DNA of 64,000 bases from Clostridia bacterium (GCA_030445865.1 JASUSV010000005.1:19395-83394), one strand, 5' to 3'; shown: positions 26,951 to 35,890, numbered from the stretch's first letter. Notes: generated from the letters alone by a model not told the origin. Made by a program: numbers and translations.

Positions 26951-27900
26951 TGCGCCGCAAGATTTTTGCCGGCCTTTTGCTGGCCGTAGCGGCAGCCGTT
27001 TTAATGGCTGCTTTTGCGCTGCGCTCCCGGCTGCCCGGACGGCCTGGAGGAGGGGTGGCAGGCGAAAGCGTCGGCATTATTTTTATCGAAGGCGTAATTA
27101 CCGGCGGGACGGCGGAAGGTGCTTTCGGCGGCCCTGCGGCCGGGTCCCAGGCCATTATCGAACAACTGCGAGAGGCCCGCAGAGACCCTAATGTGAAAGC
27201 AGTAGTCCTGCGCCTGGATACACCCGGCGGGAGCGCGCCGGCAGCCCAGGAAATCAGCGTCGAGGTGCAGCGGCTGCGCCGGGCCGGCAAAAAAGTGGTT
27301 GCCTCAATGGGCGACGCTGCTGCCTCCGGCGGTTACTGGATAGCCTCCCAGGCCGACCGCATCGTGGCCAACCCCGCTACCCTGACGGGCAGCATTGGGG
27401 TAATTATGCAGTTGATAAACATGCAGGAACTCTACCGCAAGCTAGGGCTTGCTTCGGAGGTTATAAAAAGCGGTCCCCATAAAGACATGGGCTCGCCCAC
27501 CAGGCCGCTTACCGGGGAGGAAAGGGAAATATTGCAGGGCATGGTAGACGATATCTACCAGCAGTTTCTCCAGGTTGTCGCCGAAGGTCGCGGCCTTCCT
27601 TTGGAAAAAGTAAGGCAACTGGCGGATGGCCGCATTTACACCGGCCGCCAGGCCAAAGAACTGGGACTGGTAGATGAATTGGGCAATTTTTATGATGCTG
27701 TTCGCCTGGCTGCCTCCCTGGCCGGCATCGAGGGAGAGCCTAACCTGCGCTACTTTGCCCGACCCTCGCCCTGGGACTGGCTGTTCCGGTTGTTCTCCCA
27801 GGGCAAAAGCGCCTTGTTGCCCTCTTTTTTGCCCTGGAAACAGGATTTAGGGCTGGCCCTCTGGCTTCTGCCGGATTTGCGGGAAGGAGGAGCGCGGTGA
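26950..27900 (+). CDS. sppA: Signal peptide peptidase SppA
   Basis: SppA is a membrane-bound Ser/Lys protease that degrades cleaved signal peptides; this is the short Gram-positive form (316 residues). An N-terminal helix (about 5-22) anchors it. The nucleophile serine lies in GDAAASGGYWIA near residue 121, and the general-base lysine in KSGPHKDMGSP near 178. It follows alr with a 1-bp overlap and overlaps the Yip1-domain gene by 4 bp. Confidence 0.93.
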   Translation: MRRKIFAGLLLAVAAAVLMAAFALRSRLPGRPGGGVAGESVGIIFIEGVITGGTAEGAFGGPAAGSQAIIEQLREARRDPNVKAVVLRLDTPGGSAPAAQEISVEVQRLRRAGKKVVASMGDAAASGGYWIASQADRIVANPATLTGSIGVIMQLINMQELYRKLGLASEVIKSGPHKDMGSPTRPLTGEEREILQGMVDDIYQQFLQVVAEGRGLPLEKVRQLADGRIYTGRQAKELGLVDELGNFYDAVRLAASLAGIEGEPNLRYFARPSPWDWLFRLFSQGKSALLPSFLPWKQDLGLALWLLPDLREGGAR

Positions 27901-28523
27901 AAGGACAGAGTCTTTTAGAAAATATTTACGGCGTTTTCTTTCATCCTATAGAAACCTTTCGCCACCTGTCGGCCCGCCAGGAAGTAGGCCGCTCCATGCT
28001 TATTTTTTCAGGAGTTTATTTGTTTGGCGCCTTAATGAAAATAGCCCTGGCGGATCCGGCCTTGCCCCCGGTAGGCATCTGGCCCGGGACGCCGCCCCTG
28101 AATGAAGTGGCCGGAGACTTATTGGGTATAGGGGCGATAATAGGGGTTATTCTGGCCCTTTTTTTCTTGTTCGTGGCTGCCGCCCTCTTTCACCTTATTG
28201 CCGAGGCCCTGGGAGGGACCGGCACCGGCATGGGTTTATTGGCGGCCCTGGGTTTTGCTTTTTTGCCCCAGTTGCCGTATAGCATAGCCTCTTTTGTGGC
28301 CGAAGTTTTGCGCCTTCCGACCCTTTTTAATCGCCTTGCCTGGCTTGGTTTCTTCGCCTGGGTGGTGGTGCTCCTGGTGCTGGCCTTGCGCGAGAGCGAG
28401 AATTTAACTACCGGCAGGGCTGTTTTGGCCCTGGCCTTGCCTTTTATGGCCCTGGGGATTTTAACGGTAGTAGCCGCTATACTGGTAGCCTTAGTTTTAC
28501 TGCCCTCCGGTTTTAGTTTTTAA
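27897..28523 (+). CDS. Yip1-domain integral membrane protein
   Basis: This 208-residue membrane protein has about five hydrophobic helices. The N-terminal FFHPIETFRHLSAR is typical of the YIP1 family, and the helices follow at about residues 34-50, 78-100, 112-135, 142-163 and 177-203. The start is GTG overlapping the sppA stop. No catalytic motif is visible and the function is unknown. The 160 bp after it contain an AT-rich stretch I cannot assign. Confidence 0.75.
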   Translation: MKGQSLLENIYGVFFHPIETFRHLSARQEVGRSMLIFSGVYLFGALMKIALADPALPPVGIWPGTPPLNEVAGDLLGIGAIIGVILALFFLFVAAALFHLIAEALGGTGTGMGLLAALGFAFLPQLPYSIASFVAEVLRLPTLFNRLAWLGFFAWVVVLLVLALRESENLTTGRAVLALALPFMALGILTVVAAILVALVLLPSGFSF

Positions 28524-28686
28524 AAAGCAGCTGGGAGGAATTTTTTATTTTAATAACGAATATTTTATTGGTTAAGCGGAGCGGAAAATTGTGGCTGGAT
28601 CGTAGGATGCGAAAGTATAAAAAAATTTTATAGCTAGCGGAGGGATTGGTACCGCAGTAAAAGGCTGGAGGTGAGCTGGTCTTAAA

Positions 28687-29040
28687 ATGAAGATCGCTTT
28701 AGTAATTGACGACCAGCCAGCAATAAGGCGGTTGCTGGCCGAAATTCTCCGGCAGGCCGGGTTTCGGGTTATAACTGCCGGAGAAGGCCGGGACGCCCTC
28801 GAGAAGATGGCGGAGTGGGAAATCGACTTGATAATCCTAGATATGAAGATGCCTGGTATGAGCGGAGCGGAGCTATTGCGCCAGATAAGAAGAAAATCCC
28901 AGAACCCCGAAATAATCGTGATAACTGCTTACAGCGAGTCCGAAGTTACCGACCAGGCGATGAAGCTTGGGGTAAGACATATTCTGCAGAAGCCTTTCGA
29001 TGTAGGCTTGCTGCGTTCTATAATAAAAAGAATTGCTTGA
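28687..29040 (+). CDS. spo0F: Single-domain response regulator (Spo0F-like)
   Basis: This 117-residue receiver-only protein has the acidic pair DD at residues 8-9, phosphoacceptor Asp52 in IILDMKMPGM, and the lysine in ILQKPFD. Size and position near pyrG and fba match Spo0F, the relay carrier of the sporulation phosphorelay. In many clostridia the full relay is absent, so its partners are uncertain. GGAGGTGA lies 9 bp before the ATG. A terminator follows immediately. Confidence 0.85.
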   Translation: MKIALVIDDQPAIRRLLAEILRQAGFRVITAGEGRDALEKMAEWEIDLIILDMKMPGMSGAELLRQIRRKSQNPEIIVITAYSESEVTDQAMKLGVRHILQKPFDVGLLRSIIKRIA

Positions 29041-29067
29041 TCACCGGACATAAACCAGCTTAAATCC

Positions 29068-29100
29068 GGGCCGGTTTTGGTAAACCGGCCCTTTTCTTTT
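29068..29100 (+). terminator. Terminator after spo0F
   Basis: A 10-bp stem GGGCCGGTTT / AAACCGGCCC with loop TGGT is followed by TTTTCTTTT. Confidence 0.93.
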
Positions 29101-29163
29101 GGCTGCCGGCAGGATTTTGGGAGATGGTAGCGAATAAATGAGGTACATAGGGAGGAACCTTTG

Positions 29164-29823
29164 ATGATCATTTCCACTACTACCGTGCTCGCCTCGCGCT
29201 GCCCGGCATGCGGACACCTCGTCTTTCACGGGCTCAATCTTTTCAGTTTTTCTGGCGGCGGAGTGCAGAAACTGGAATGTTCTTGCGGTACGACTTTAGT
29301 TTCGATAAACACCAAGAACTGCAAAAACTTTTGCCTGCAGTACCGCTGTATAATGTGCGATGCTTACCATTCTGTGGCACTAACGCGGCGTGAGCTCTGG
29401 TCGCCGGAGCTTTTGCTTTTAAACTGCAGCGAGACCGGTTTAGAGGTAGGTTTTATCGGCCCCCAGGGCAAAGTTCAAAAGGCCGTGCGGCGCCACAACC
29501 GCTCGCTGGCTGAGGCGGCGGAAGATCTGGGTTTGACCCACTACCTCGAAGATCCCGAGATTATGTGTGCTGCCTTAGAATGTGTGTACCACATTGCCGA
29601 AAGCGGTAACCTGCGCTGCAAGTGCGGCAATAAAGATATCGAGATCGAAATTTTTCCCGGTCACCTGCAGTTGCGTTGTAATTCTTGCGGCGCATTGGCT
29701 ACCCTCCGGGCGGCGACGAAAAAGGACTTGTTTGCCATTCAAAAGCTCTGGGAAATTATTCTAACGCCGCCGATTGCCGAAGATAAACCCAGGCGCTCCC
29801 GGCGCAGGACCAAAAAAAATTAG
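29164..29823 (+). CDS. Hypothetical protein with zinc-ribbon-like cysteine pairs
   Basis: I do not recognise a named family. The 219-residue protein has four CxxC/CxC groups: CPAC (residue 13), CSC (about 40), CIMC (about 60), and the pair CKCG/CNSC (about 155-178). This pattern suggests two zinc-ribbon modules separated by a helical middle. The tail is strongly basic (KPRRSRRRTKKN), suggesting nucleic-acid contact. The ATG at 29164 has GGAGG 8 bp upstream. R copy 3 and fba follow. Confidence 0.7.
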   Translation: MIISTTTVLASRCPACGHLVFHGLNLFSFSGGGVQKLECSCGTTLVSINTKNCKNFCLQYRCIMCDAYHSVALTRRELWSPELLLLNCSETGLEVGFIGPQGKVQKAVRRHNRSLAEAAEDLGLTHYLEDPEIMCAALECVYHIAESGNLRCKCGNKDIEIEIFPGHLQLRCNSCGALATLRAATKKDLFAIQKLWEIILTPPIAEDKPRRSRRRTKKN

Positions 29824-29862
29824 GCCATAAAGTTTGCTTAAACCGGGTAGAATTATATAGAA

Positions 29863-30120
29863 GGTGCACCCGAAAGAAGTATGAAAATGCCGGGGAAGCT
29901 GGCGTAAGGCGACTTTGGGCGAGCCTTGCGAGTCGTTGGCGCGAGACCGAGCCCGGAGGCGGGGCCGAGGACAGAGAGGCCTGCGGCCGGCCACTGAGGC
30001 AAGGATGCCGAATTGGCTGGGAACCCCGCCGGAGGACGAGGGGGAGACATACGGCTCCCTGGCGAGCCCGAAAGACACCGGCGCCAGCGCCCCGGTACGG
30101 GGAAACGTTTCGGAAGCACC
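29863..30120 (+). repeat. R element copy 3 (before fba)
   Basis: This is a 258-bp copy from GGTGCACCCGAAAG to GTTTCGGAAGCACC. The outermost GGTGC/GCACC pairs perfectly here, whereas copies 1 and 2 have GCATC at the right end and need a G-U pair. The flanks ATATAGAA and TCATAAAA agree at five of eight positions, so any target duplication has decayed. The aldolase ribosome-binding site is about 10 bp downstream. Confidence 0.85.
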
Positions 30121-30144
30121 TCATAAAAAAGGAGGGCCTTCCTC

Positions 30145-30999
30145 ATGGGCCTCGTTACTTTAACCGAGGTTTTGCAGCGCGCCGAAGCCGGCGGTTATGC
30201 TGTAGGCGCTTTTAATTGTCATAATTTGGAATTCATCCAGGCTATCATAAGCGCTGCCGAAGCCGAAAAAGCCCCCGTTATTATCCAGGCCAGCCAAGGG
30301 GCTTTGCAGTATGCCGGCCTGGGCTATATCACCTCCATGGTGAAGGCTGCAGCGGAGGCGGCCGCCGTTCCGGTTGTGCTTCACCTGGATCATGGCACCG
30401 ATTTCCAGCAGGTGATACGCTGTCTGCGGCAGGGATTTACTTCGGTTATGTTTGACGGCTCCAGGTTGCCGCTTTCGGAGAATATCGAGATTACCCGTAA
30501 AATAGTAGATATTGCCCATGCAGCCGGGGTTTCGGTAGAAGGGGAGCTTGGCCGCATCGCCGGTACGGAAGATCATATTCAGGTGGCGGCGTCCGAAAGT
30601 TTTTATACCGACCCCGGGGAAGCGCAGCGCTTTGTAGCAGAAACGGGCATCGACGCCCTAGCGGTGGCCGTGGGTACGGCTCACGGGGTTTACCGTGGCG
30701 AACCCCATCTCGATTTTAAACGCCTGCAGAAGATCCGCGAGTTGGTTTCCCTGCCCCTCGTGCTTCACGGCTCCTCTGGCGTTCCCGATGAGGCCATCCG
30801 CAAGGCTATAAGCTTGGGCGTACGAAAAATAAATATCGATACCGACATACGCCTGGCTTTTGTGGGCAAGCTGCGGGAAGAACTTGCCTCTAGGCCGCAC
30901 GAGATCGACCCCCGCAAACTTCTCGCTCCCGCCCGGGAGGCTGCCCGGGAAGTAATAAGGCATAAAATGCGCGTGTTTGGCTGCTCCGGCCGGGCTTAA
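30145..30999 (+). CDS. fba: Fructose-bisphosphate aldolase, class II
   Basis: This zinc-dependent aldolase cleaves fructose-1,6-bisphosphate in glycolysis/gluconeogenesis. The 284-residue protein has VPVVLHLDHGTD (catalytic Asp and zinc His) near residue 78, EGELGRIAG, and the second zinc site AVAVGTAHGVY and LVLHGSSGVPDE. It belongs to the FbaA/GatY-like class IIB group, so a tagatose-bisphosphate specificity cannot be excluded. GGAGGGC precedes the ATG. The fsa gene close by fits central carbon metabolism. Confidence 0.93.
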   Translation: MGLVTLTEVLQRAEAGGYAVGAFNCHNLEFIQAIISAAEAEKAPVIIQASQGALQYAGLGYITSMVKAAAEAAAVPVVLHLDHGTDFQQVIRCLRQGFTSVMFDGSRLPLSENIEITRKIVDIAHAAGVSVEGELGRIAGTEDHIQVAASESFYTDPGEAQRFVAETGIDALAVAVGTAHGVYRGEPHLDFKRLQKIRELVSLPLVLHGSSGVPDEAIRKAISLGVRKINIDTDIRLAFVGKLREELASRPHEIDPRKLLAPAREAAREVIRHKMRVFGCSGRA

Positions 31000-31049
31000 T
31001 ACATAATTCCCTTTTACCGGTGGCAAGTTAAAATTAGGAGGTGTTGTTC

Positions 31050-31202
31050 ATGGCCGGTGTTAAATGCGGCGTAGAAGAATGCCACTACTGGAGCAATATG
31101 GCTTGTACGGCCGACGCTATTGAAGTCCGGTCAAGCGGCAACCGTAAAGTAACCACTTCTGACGGCACTGCCTGCCATACTTTTAAGCCTAGGAAAAAGT
31201 AA
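31050..31202 (+). CDS. DUF1540 small cysteine-rich protein
   Basis: This 50-residue protein reads AGVKCGVEECHYWSNMACTA at the start and has a last Cys in GTACHTF. The Cys spacing (C-x4-C, then two more Cys) matches the DUF1540 family, common in spore formers and presumed metal-binding. It starts at ATG 31050 with TTAGGAGGTG upstream. Function unknown. Confidence 0.85.
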   Translation: MAGVKCGVEECHYWSNMACTADAIEVRSSGNRKVTTSDGTACHTFKPRKK

Positions 31203-31244
31203 AGGTTTTCCGTTCCTAAAATATGTGCTAGAATTTGGAGTTGG

Positions 31245-31290
31245 GGGATATAGGTATAAGATTTGCCTATATCCCTGGTATTATTTTATT
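31245..31290 (+). terminator. Hairpin between DUF1540 gene and fsa
   Basis: A perfect 10-bp stem GGGATATAGG / CCTATATCCC (31245-31254, 31266-31275) is followed by a T-rich but interrupted tract. It may terminate the DUF1540 message or attenuate entry into fsa. Confidence 0.6.
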
Positions 31291-31310
31291 TTGCAAAAGG
31301 AGGACTTTTT

Positions 31311-31958
31311 TTGCGCATTTTTTTGGATACGGCTAATATCGAGGAGATTAAAAAGGCCAGCGAATTGGGCATAATTTCTGGTGTAACCACCAATCCTTCG
31401 CTGATTGCCAAAGAGGGCCGGAATTTCGAGGAAATAGTGCGGGAGATAACTACCCTAGTGGACGGCCCCATCAGCGCGGAGGTAATCAGCACCGAAGCGG
31501 GGGAAATGGTCCGGGAGGCCGAAAAGCTGGCCGCCATCCATCCTAATATCACTATTAAAATCCCCATGCTGCCCGAAGGACTAAAGGCCGTCAGGACACT
31601 CAGGGAAAAGGGCATTAAGACCAATGTCACTCTCATCTTTTCTGCTAACCAGGCCTTATTGGCTGCCCTGGCAGGGGCAACTTACGCCAGCTTTTTCCTT
31701 GGCAGGCTGGATGATGTGGGCCATGAGGGCGTAGAAGAGGTTGCCGCTGCCGTCCAGATCTTCGCCCAGTACGGCTTGGAGACGGAAATAATAGCGGCCA
31801 GTATCCGCCATCCCTTACACGTTACCCAGGTAGCCCGCCTAGGAGTAGATATCGCTACCGTACCTTACCAGGTGCTTATGCAAATGTTCCGGCATCCTCT
31901 TACCGATGCTGGGATCCAGAAGTTTTTGGCCGATTGGGAGAGGGTTAAAGATAAATAG
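31311..31958 (+). CDS. fsa: Fructose-6-phosphate aldolase / transaldolase-like
   Basis: This 215-residue small transaldolase-family protein (TalC/FSA) begins [20 protein letters not shown]. The Schiff-base lysine lies in [14 protein letters not shown] near residue 83, with [16 protein letters not shown] following. The short form acts as transaldolase or fructose-6-phosphate aldolase; sequence alone does not decide. The start is TTG 31311 with AAAGGAGG 7 bp upstream, which gives the family length. Confidence 0.92.
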   Translation: MRIFLDTANIEEIKKASELGIISGVTTNPSLIAKEGRNFEEIVREITTLVDGPISAEVISTEAGEMVREAEKLAAIHPNITIKIPMLPEGLKAVRTLREKGIKTNVTLIFSANQALLAALAGATYASFFLGRLDDVGHEGVEEVAAAVQIFAQYGLETEIIAASIRHPLHVTQVARLGVDIATVPYQVLMQMFRHPLTDAGIQKFLADWERVKDK

Positions 31959-32061
31959 AGGCTTTCGTCTTTTTCTCTTCCCCTCAGATCACGGCCCTTC
32001 CTACCTAATTTAAGCGTTCCCGCCATGTTTCTGATATTTCCAAAAAATGGGGGTTCCTCAT

Positions 32062-33348
32062 TTGAATACGGCCGAACTTGAAAATAAGACCATGGTGGAG
32101 CTCTATAAGATAGCGCGGGAATTAAATTTGACCGGTTACTCGCGCCTGCGCAAAAAAGAACTGATCTTTGAAATTTCTAAAGCTCTGGCCCAGAAGGAGC
32201 AGCAAGAAAAAGAAAAGGAAGAACAGCTTTCGGCCCAGGGCGTGCTGGAGATTTTGCCGGAAGGCTACGGCTTTTTGCGACCTTTCGGTTACATCCCCAG
32301 CGAAGACGACATTTATGTTTCGCCTTCCCAGATCCGCCGCTTCGACCTGCGTACGGGGGACAAGGTGGCCGGCCTGGTGAGGCCGCCAAAAGATAACGAG
32401 CGCTATTTCGCTCTACTGCGCGTAGAATCCGTCAACGGCGAGAAACCTGAAACATCTCCCGAACGCCTCCATTTCGATGCCCTCACTCCTATTTACCCCT
32501 ACGAGCGCCTGACTTTGGAAACCGAAGAGAATGACCCCTCGACGCGGATTATCGACTTGATAGCCCCTCTCGGTAAAGGCCAGCGAGCTCTCATCGTTTC
32601 TCCGCCTAAAGCCGGTAAAACTATCTTGCTTAAAAAAATCGCCAACAGCATCGCCACTAATTTCCCCGAGGTGGAGATAATAATTTTGCTGATTGACGAG
32701 CGACCTGAGGAAGTCACGGACATCGAGCGCTCTGTAAAGGGGGAAGTAGTAAGCTCTACTTTTGATGAATTACCTGAAAATCACGTCAAAGTGGCCGATA
32801 TGGTTCTAGAGAGAGCCAAGCGCCTGGTCGAGCACAAGAAAGATGTGGTCGTACTTCTGGACAGCATTACCCGCCTGGCCAGGGCCCACAACCTGGTGGT
32901 GCCGCCGAGCGGCCGCACCCTTTCCGGCGGCGTTGACCCCGCCGCTCTCTACAAGCCGAAAAGATTTTTCGGCGCCGCCCGCAAGATCGAAGAAGGAGGC
33001 AGCCTTACCATCGTAGCTACGGCCTTAATCGAGACGGGCAGCCGTATGGATGAGGTTATATTCGAAGAATTTAAAGGGACGGGCAATATGGAGCTCATCC
33101 TAGATCGCAAGCTGTCCGAGCGGCGCATTTTCCCGGCCATCGACGTTAAACGCTCCGGGACGAGGAGAGAGGAACTTTTGCTTTCTAAGGAGGAGCTGGA
33201 ATTGATGTGGAATTTCCGCCGGCTAACCAGCAACCTTGGTCCGGTGGAAGTAGCCGAAATGTTGATTGACGCCATGCGCAAGACGAAAAGCAACCGCGAT
33301 CTCCTCCGCGCTCTGCCTCAGCTTTTCCCGCGCGAACGCATCTCTTAG
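32062..33348 (+). CDS. rho: Transcription termination factor Rho
   Basis: Rho is a hexameric RNA helicase that terminates transcription. The 428-residue protein has an N-terminal Rho-N helix region ([20 protein letters not shown]), a Lys/Glu-rich linker, the cold-shock-like RNA-binding domain ([15 protein letters not shown]), Walker A PPKAGKT near residue 180 and Walker [20 protein letters not shown] 32062 is chosen over ATG 32047 because GGGGG lies just upstream and the N-terminus then matches relatives. Confidence 0.95.
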   Translation: MNTAELENKTMVELYKIARELNLTGYSRLRKKELIFEISKALAQKEQQEKEKEEQLSAQGVLEILPEGYGFLRPFGYIPSEDDIYVSPSQIRRFDLRTGDKVAGLVRPPKDNERYFALLRVESVNGEKPETSPERLHFDALTPIYPYERLTLETEENDPSTRIIDLIAPLGKGQRALIVSPPKAGKTILLKKIANSIATNFPEVEIIILLIDERPEEVTDIERSVKGEVVSSTFDELPENHVKVADMVLERAKRLVEHKKDVVVLLDSITRLARAHNLVVPPSGRTLSGGVDPAALYKPKRFFGAARKIEEGGSLTIVATALIETGSRMDEVIFEEFKGTGNMELILDRKLSERRIFPAIDVKRSGTRREELLLSKEELELMWNFRRLTSNLGPVEVAEMLIDAMRKTKSNRDLLRALPQLFPRERIS

Positions 33349-33351
33349 CCC

Positions 33352-33552
33352 TCAGCTCCCAATCTTTAGCCATAGCTTTTGGCAAAACTGGTCGGCGGCT
33401 GTCGGCCGATGATGCCTCTGGGCCGGCTGAAAGCTGATAGCCAGGCTAGGCCGGGTTTTTGTCCCGGCCCCGGCCGTGGCTTTGGTATATTTATGGTCGT
33501 ACTTGGCTAAAATAAAATCTGAATGGGCTTAGAGGTAAATTATACCAAAAAT
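33352..33552 (+). other. Structured leader region before LysM/M23 gene, unassigned
   Basis: The ~200 bp between rho and the LysM/M23 gene contain several potential stems, the best being GGCCGGG-TTTTTGT-CCCGGCC (33449-33469) and TCGGC...GCCGA near 33400. There is no T-tract after the first. c-di-AMP switches often precede such genes, but the conserved ydaO core is not here. I cannot assign it. Confidence 0.35.
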
Positions 33553-33570
33553 GAGGTGATCGGCAAGTTT

Positions 33571-34467
33571 ATGTTTAACAAAAAGGTGATGGCTACTTTC
33601 GCCGGCGGCCTTATGGCCCTGTTTTGCCTTGTCGGGGCTATGCCGGCGGCGGAAGCAGTCGTCATCAGTGACCTACGGCAGGTAGCTGCAGTAGTATCGC
33701 ACGAGGACTACCAAATGCTGGCAGGGCGCATCAATACTTTTACACGTCTTTACCGGATAGAAGAAGGGGATACTATCGCCCGGATAGCCAGGCGCTTCCA
33801 GGTGGACGCTGATTTGGTGGCCGCTATGAACTACCTGGATCAAGACGCCAACCTATATCCGGGCCAATTTTTAATACTGCCGGTGGCAGAAAGTGAGGGT
33901 TACCGGGTGATGCCGGGCGATACTGTCTGGGATATAGCTCGGCGTTATGGCACTACCGTAGAGCGTATCCTGGCCTTCAATAATATTGGCGACCCGCGCA
34001 AACTGCAGGTGGGTACGGTCCTGACCATTCCGGGTAACGCGGCCGGTATGCGCGCGGCCGGAGAGAGTATTATACCGGCCAGTTCGCGCGGCGGCCTGTT
34101 GTCCTTCATCTGGCCCCTGCTAGGCGCCGTTACTTCCGGTTTCGGCTGGCGCGGCGCCGAGTTCCACCATGGGCTAGACATTGCCGGGGAGAAGGGGGAC
34201 CAGATATTGGCCGCCTGTTCGGGGCGGGTAAGCTTTGCCGGCTGGAGAAACGGTATCTACGGCTGGACTGTTGTCCTGGATCACGGCAATGGACTAAAAA
34301 CCCTCTATGCCCATAACTCAAGAAATTTAGTTACTGCCGGTGATTATGTGCGCGCCGGTGATCCCATTGCCCTGGTTGGCGACAGCGGCCGGACTACCGG
34401 TCCTCACCTGCATTTTGAAGTCCTGCGGAACGGGCGTGCTCTAAACCCCTTACGCTTTTTGAACTAG
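33571..34467 (+). CDS. Secreted LysM-M23 peptidoglycan hydrolase
   Basis: This 298-residue exported endopeptidase has a signal peptide (residues about 1-29, ending PAAEA). Two LysM domains follow at about 65-108 (YRIEEGDTIARIARRFQV) and 111-155 (YRVMPGDTVWDIARRYG). The C-terminal M23 domain has zinc ligands in FHHGLDIAG and HLHFEV. ATG 33571 has GAGGTGAT about 10 bp upstream; the longer ATG 33523 would bury the signal peptide. A terminator follows. Confidence 0.9.
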   Translation: MFNKKVMATFAGGLMALFCLVGAMPAAEAVVISDLRQVAAVVSHEDYQMLAGRINTFTRLYRIEEGDTIARIARRFQVDADLVAAMNYLDQDANLYPGQFLILPVAESEGYRVMPGDTVWDIARRYGTTVERILAFNNIGDPRKLQVGTVLTIPGNAAGMRAAGESIIPASSRGGLLSFIWPLLGAVTSGFGWRGAEFHHGLDIAGEKGDQILAACSGRVSFAGWRNGIYGWTVVLDHGNGLKTLYAHNSRNLVTAGDYVRAGDPIALVGDSGRTTGPHLHFEVLRNGRALNPLRFLN

Positions 34468-34479
34468 CCAGGGTAAGAC

Positions 34480-34506
34480 GGGCGGCCTTTTAGGGCCGCC
34501 TTTTTT
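34480..34506 (+). terminator. Terminator after LysM/M23 gene
   Basis: The stem GGCGGCC / GGGCCGCC is followed by TTTTTT. Confidence 0.92.
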
Positions 34507-34566
34507 GTTCTTGGAGCAGGAATTTTAACGGTTACGCCGAAAAGGAGAAAACAGGAGGGCTCCTGG

Positions 34567-35031
34567 ATGCAAATTTTTCAACGCCAGCTTAAAACAATTG
34601 TAGAAACGGGGGATCCGGGCCATATAATAGTAAAAGCGCATATGTACGACACATATCACGAAATGGAAATAACTTTAACTATTGAAACTTGCAGCAGAGT
34701 AATTAAGGCGGCCTGGGGGCGGGTTTTACGCTCACCTTACGATTTATGCCCTAAAACCGAGGCCCGCCTGCAGAACTTAATAGGTGCCAAAGTAGCCAAG
34801 GGCGTACACCGTATAGTTGCTGCGGGCGTCGGCGGATCGGAAGGCTGCACCCATTTTTACGAACTGGTAATGGACTCTTTGCGGGCAGCGGTCCAGGCCC
34901 TAAACCATCTGGAGTGGGCAAATATACCGCCGGGGGAGGAGCGCCGCGCTTTTTTGCGCCGGGCCATGGCCGGGGAGTGTTACGTCTACAGCCACCCCGA
35001 GCTGGAGCCGCGCCTGCTGGTGGAAGAGTGA
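34567..35031 (+). CDS. DUF2889 family protein
   Basis: This 154-residue protein fits the DUF2889 family: MYDTYHEMEITLTI near the start and GSEGCTHFYELVMDSLRAAVQAL in the second half. Family members are often near wall or sporulation genes; the function is unknown. ACAGGAGGGC lies before the ATG. Repeat A1 begins about 10 bp after the stop. Confidence 0.78.
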   Translation: MQIFQRQLKTIVETGDPGHIIVKAHMYDTYHEMEITLTIETCSRVIKAAWGRVLRSPYDLCPKTEARLQNLIGAKVAKGVHRIVAAGVGGSEGCTHFYELVMDSLRAAVQALNHLEWANIPPGEERRAFLRRAMAGECYVYSHPELEPRLLVEE

Positions 35032-35041
35032 AGTTTATGGG

Positions 35042-35090
35042 CCTGGGTTATCCCCAGTTTCGCTGGGGGAGGCCTGCTTTAGGTCTCATG
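35042..35090 (+). repeat. A-type palindromic repeat, copy 1
   Basis: The sequence CCTGGGTTATCCCCAG-TTTCG-CTGGGGGAGGC forms a 6-bp hairpin (CCCCAG/CTGGGG). The same ~35-bp unit recurs at 39752 and, diverged, at 57333. Confidence 0.7.
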
Positions 35091-35166
35091 TTAGATATTC
35101 GCCAAATAGCAGGCGCAGTCCTTCTATGAGTGTAAGGATTTTTATGAAAATTGGAAAAAGGTATCT

Positions 35167-35307
35167 ATGAACTTAGCCAGAAGGATTGCAACCAGATATT
35201 TAAAGAACAAGCTGGTGATAAGCAGTTTAAGAGAAGGGGAAGAGGCATGGGAAGAAAGCTATGCCGCTATTAGGGGGAAAATGGACTCGCTTTCTGACGA
35301 GTTTTAG
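35167..35307 (+). CDS. Small ORF, unknown (46 aa)
   Basis: An ORF of 46 codons encodes a basic N-terminal half (NLARRIATRYLKNKLV) and an acidic C-terminal half (REGEEAWEESYAAI). AAAAAGG lies 5 bp before the ATG. It sits in a stretch of repeats between the DUF2889 gene and the riboswitch. It could be a real small protein or the remnant of a larger gene; I do not recognise it. Confidence 0.4.
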   Translation: MNLARRIATRYLKNKLVISSLREGEEAWEESYAAIRGKMDSLSDEF

Positions 35308-35320
35308 GGGAGTTAAAAGG

Positions 35321-35457
35321 TAAACCATGGTAGGTGTAGCCTTATAGAGGGAAGGCTAGTGGGATGGGCTATTGCCTTTGTGGCGGGAGGGAAGTAGGGG
35401 GGTTCCACTTTTCTTCCGCAGTTTTGCCAGGCTAGTATCTCAGGCTTACCATGGTTA
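35321..35457. repeat. Inverted-repeat element of ~137 bp
   Basis: TAAACCATGGTAGG at the left and CTTACCATGGTTAAG at the right form an inverted repeat around a non-coding interior. It looks like a small MITE-like relic in a mobile-DNA-rich stretch. Confidence 0.45.
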
Positions 35458-35571
35458 AGATAGCCACTAAGACCGGTACGGCAAAGCTGCTGTTTTAAAT
35501 GGTGAGGTCTCATCCAGGAAAAATTTTTCTAAAGGCACCTACTAAATCTTGACATGGACCGGATGAGAAAT

Positions 35572-35601
35572 TTGACATGGTGTCCTCGTAAATGATACAA
35601 T
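35572..35601 (+). promoter_or_regulatory. Promoter for riboswitch/betaine transporter
   Basis: TTGACA (35572-35577), 18 bp, then TACAAT (35596-35601). TTGACATGG also occurs 23 bp upstream (35549), and GTAAATGATACAATC is repeated at 35588 and 35654, so the region contains a short duplication. The second copy supplies another possible -10. Confidence 0.65.
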
Positions 35602-35722
35602 CGAACTAATAAGGCCATCTGGAATGCGAAGGGATGGCGGTGCAGAATGGGCCGTAAATGATACAATCAATATACTTTTACTTTAAAAAAGTGAATAAGT
35701 TATAGCTACAGGATTTCCTTTG

Positions 35723-35857
35723 GGAGCGCTGAATTCCCTGGGGGACTAATATCCCTTTAGGGAAGCGGGGGACCCATCTGTCTTGGGGCTAATCTCGCAA
35801 CAGGCGAGTAGGGCTATTCTTTCGGTCCGCGCCCGTCAGCTAACCTCGTAAGCGTGG
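35723..35857 (+). promoter_or_regulatory. c-di-AMP riboswitch (ydaO/yuaA type)
   Basis: The conserved core is plain: GCGGGGGACCCATCTGTCTT at 35765, GGGGCTAATCTCG, GAGTAGGGCTATTCTTTCGG, and CCCGTCAGCTAACCTCGTAA with the closing strand AAGCGT. The 5' strand GAGCGCTGAAT near 35725 closes P1. In this family ligand binding normally favours termination. A terminator at 35891 separates it from the transporter genes, so high c-di-AMP should reduce osmolyte uptake. Confidence 0.94.
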
Positions 35858-35890
35858 AAAAGAGGGGAAGGTTTGCCATTTAATAACGAA

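Noticed and set aside
28640..28665. GGGATTGGTACCGCAG upstream of spo0F resembles a T-box
   Set aside because: The AGGGTGG part is not matched, there is no Stem I or terminator, and a T-box makes no sense for this gene.
33395..33470. c-di-GMP-I riboswitch before the LysM/M23 gene
   Set aside because: A GGCAAA is present but the conserved GACGCAAAGCC and the second-stem tetraloop receptor are missing.
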